In this document: positions 5,278 through 6,163 of the stretch, one piece after another
Numbering within the stretch: position 1 is the first letter of the stretch
Layout: every line of letters begins with the position of its first letter
Source of the DNA: UBA1447 sp964568955
GTDB lineage: Bacteria > Bacillota > Clostridia > Oscillospirales > Acutalibacteraceae
Assembly (NCBI GenBank): GCA_964568955.1
Contig: CAZMSM010000094.1
Span: 1 to 6,163 of the forward strand
Length of the DNA: 6,163 bases
Direction: 5' to 3'
The notes under the pieces: model-generated
Told to the model about the DNA's origin: nothing
Seen by the model: only the letters and a program-made list of their open reading frames with translations
Databases searched by the model: none
Made by a program: the position numbers and the translations under genes

Positions 5278-6163
5278 TTAAAACTCTTGCGGCTGTTTTT
5301 CCGGCAGATTTTCTTTTCGGTACAGTCGCCCCTTCATCGCCGGTTCCACTATCTTGTGGGCACTCTGCATAATTCTACGAACCGCCTTTACAGCCACCGC
5401 ATTTTTTATATATTCTTCGATGCCGCCCGACAAAACCAACAGCATTTTTTTTGTTGGGGGGTGACTGCTGAAATATAAATCCACATCAAAACCGTCAAAA
5501 ACAAAGTCCACCTGTCTTGCGCTAACCGCTTGTAGCGGGCGCATGAGGAAGGTAAGTGTTTTTTCGCTCGTCCACGCGGCCGTACAGGATGTTGTAAAAT
5601 CGATACCTGCCAAACGAATTTCACTCAACCGCAGCTTGCCGTCCATGCCGCATAGTACCGTATTGCTTTCATCTTCTTCCGTCCAAGTCAAACGGCACTC
5701 ATTTTCGCTAAACTCAAACTCAATATTGTCTATGTTACCGGCCTTGTTCGCTGACATATACACGACCGCTATCGGCAGCATACTTAAAGGGAGTTTTGCG
5801 GCTTCGAGCAATCTTTTGCGCTGTGTTTTGAGCGTCCTTGCGTTGACTATCTTTTCATAAGAACTGCGCGGCAAAGCCGGCAAATCTTCTAAAGGTTCAA
5901 GTTGAGGACATTCGCTTAAAACATCGTTCCCCGGCAAACCGGCCCTTTCATCGAAAAACGCCGCCGGGAAATGACGCCAGATGCAGTCCCTGTACTTCTG
6001 CTCGTTAATTTCACACGCGGTAATCACGAGCACCGCATCATACTCTTCCATAACAATGCCGAACTGCGAAAACATACCGTCCAGGCGGTAGGAGTCCTGC
6101 AGGCTGTTTCTCCAAAAACAAAAGCCGTAACCGACAGCGCTGTCCCCTGCCTTCCGGTTGGTT
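5278..6163 (-). CDS. Beta-lactamase-family serine hydrolase, C-terminal part (N-terminus beyond the window)
   Basis: The frame is open from the window end (first whole codon at 6162) to TAA at 5280-5278, giving 294 residues. The first about 70 match the end of a serine beta-lactamase-like fold: GYGFCFWRNSLQDSYRLDG then MFSQFGIVMEEYDAVLVIT, in which DGMFSQFG corresponds to the third active-site region (KTG/HTG box) of penicillin-binding-like esterases. The remaining about 200 residues resemble the beta-rich C-terminal extension of many Firmicutes serine hydrolases, including AAWTSEKTLTFLMRPL and VDFVFDGFDVDLYFSS. The ATG at 6075 is internal, because coding similarity clearly continues upstream of it. 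The catalytic SxxK, the YxN motif and any signal peptide lie outside the window. By family it would be an esterase or peptidase acting on cell-envelope or small ester/amide substrates; true beta-lactamase activity should not be assumed. It heads the visible minus-strand group. Confidence 0.8.
   Translation of the reverse strand, partial: TNRKAGDSAVGYGFCFWRNSLQDSYRLDGMFSQFGIVMEEYDAVLVITACEINEQKYRDCIWRHFPAAFFDERAGLPGNDVLSECPQLEPLEDLPALPRSSYEKIVNARTLKTQRKRLLEAAKLPLSMLPIAVVYMSANKAGNIDNIEFEFSENECRLTWTEEDESNTVLCGMDGKLRLSEIRLAGIDFTTSCTAAWTSEKTLTFLMRPLQAVSARQVDFVFDGFDVDLYFSSHPPTKKMLLVLSGGIEEYIKNAVAVKAVRRIMQSAHKIVEPAMKGRLYRKENLPEKQPQEF

Noticed and set aside
5543..5860. Plus-strand 105-residue frame opposite the serine hydrolase
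   Set aside because: It is a low-information Ser/Leu-rich antisense reading with no start signal seen, and the opposite strand encodes recognisable protein.
6073..6075. ATG as the start of the serine hydrolase
   Set aside because: The upstream in-frame sequence to the window end (GYGFCFWRNSLQDSYRLDG) is conserved family sequence, so the ATG is an internal Met and the gene is partial.

Overview
The window looks like part of a scaffold from an anaerobic Firmicutes (Clostridia-like) genome, probably a draft or metagenome assembly. The clues are strong purine-rich ribosome binding sites (AAGGAG, AGGAGGTG), TTG starts, moderate base composition by eye, lysoplasmalogenase- and serine-hydrolase-type proteins of a kind I associate with Clostridia, and two runs of exactly 100 N, the usual placeholder for a scaffold gap. 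The taxonomic call is inference; there is no rRNA or marker gene.

Positions 1-4416 (+ strand) hold a compact nucleotide-sugar operon. In order: an extended-SDR sugar reductase/epimerase (RmlD-like, cut at its very N-terminus by the window edge); a fused two-domain enzyme (HddC-type sugar-1-phosphate nucleotidyltransferase plus GmhB-type heptose-1,7-bisphosphate 7-phosphatase); a GHMP kinase of the HddA type (heptose 7-phosphate 1-kinase) interrupted by a 100-N gap; a second extended-SDR epimerase/dehydratase; and a small single-domain cupin resembling sugar ketoisomerases/epimerases. Junctions are 22 nt, a 7-nt overlap, an 8-nt overlap and 36 nt, so they are probably cotranscribed. Together they fit synthesis of an NDP-D-glycero-D-manno-heptose (GDP by analogy) and its further modification, for a capsule, S-layer or other cell-surface glycan. 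The isomerase GmhA and any glycosyltransferase are not in the window.

Positions 4417-4483 are a convergent intergenic region almost filled by a perfect 44-bp palindrome (4434-4477), which reads as a bidirectional intrinsic terminator.

Positions 4484-6163 (- strand) hold a separate convergent group. In transcription order: the C-terminal part of a beta-lactamase-fold serine hydrolase (its N-terminus lies beyond the window end), the N-terminal 71 residues of a lysoplasmalogenase-like (YhhN/TMEM86) membrane protein, a second 100-N gap, and a nearly complete GtrA-family membrane protein. The pieces on either side of the second gap belong to different genes, so reading frames drawn across it are artefacts.

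The points most worth a second look are the nucleotidyltransferase-phosphatase fusion joining two consecutive heptose steps, the long perfect palindrome, the polypurine repeat that gives the kinase a Lys/Glu tail while carrying the next gene's ribosome binding site, and the evidence that both N runs hide more sequence than they show.
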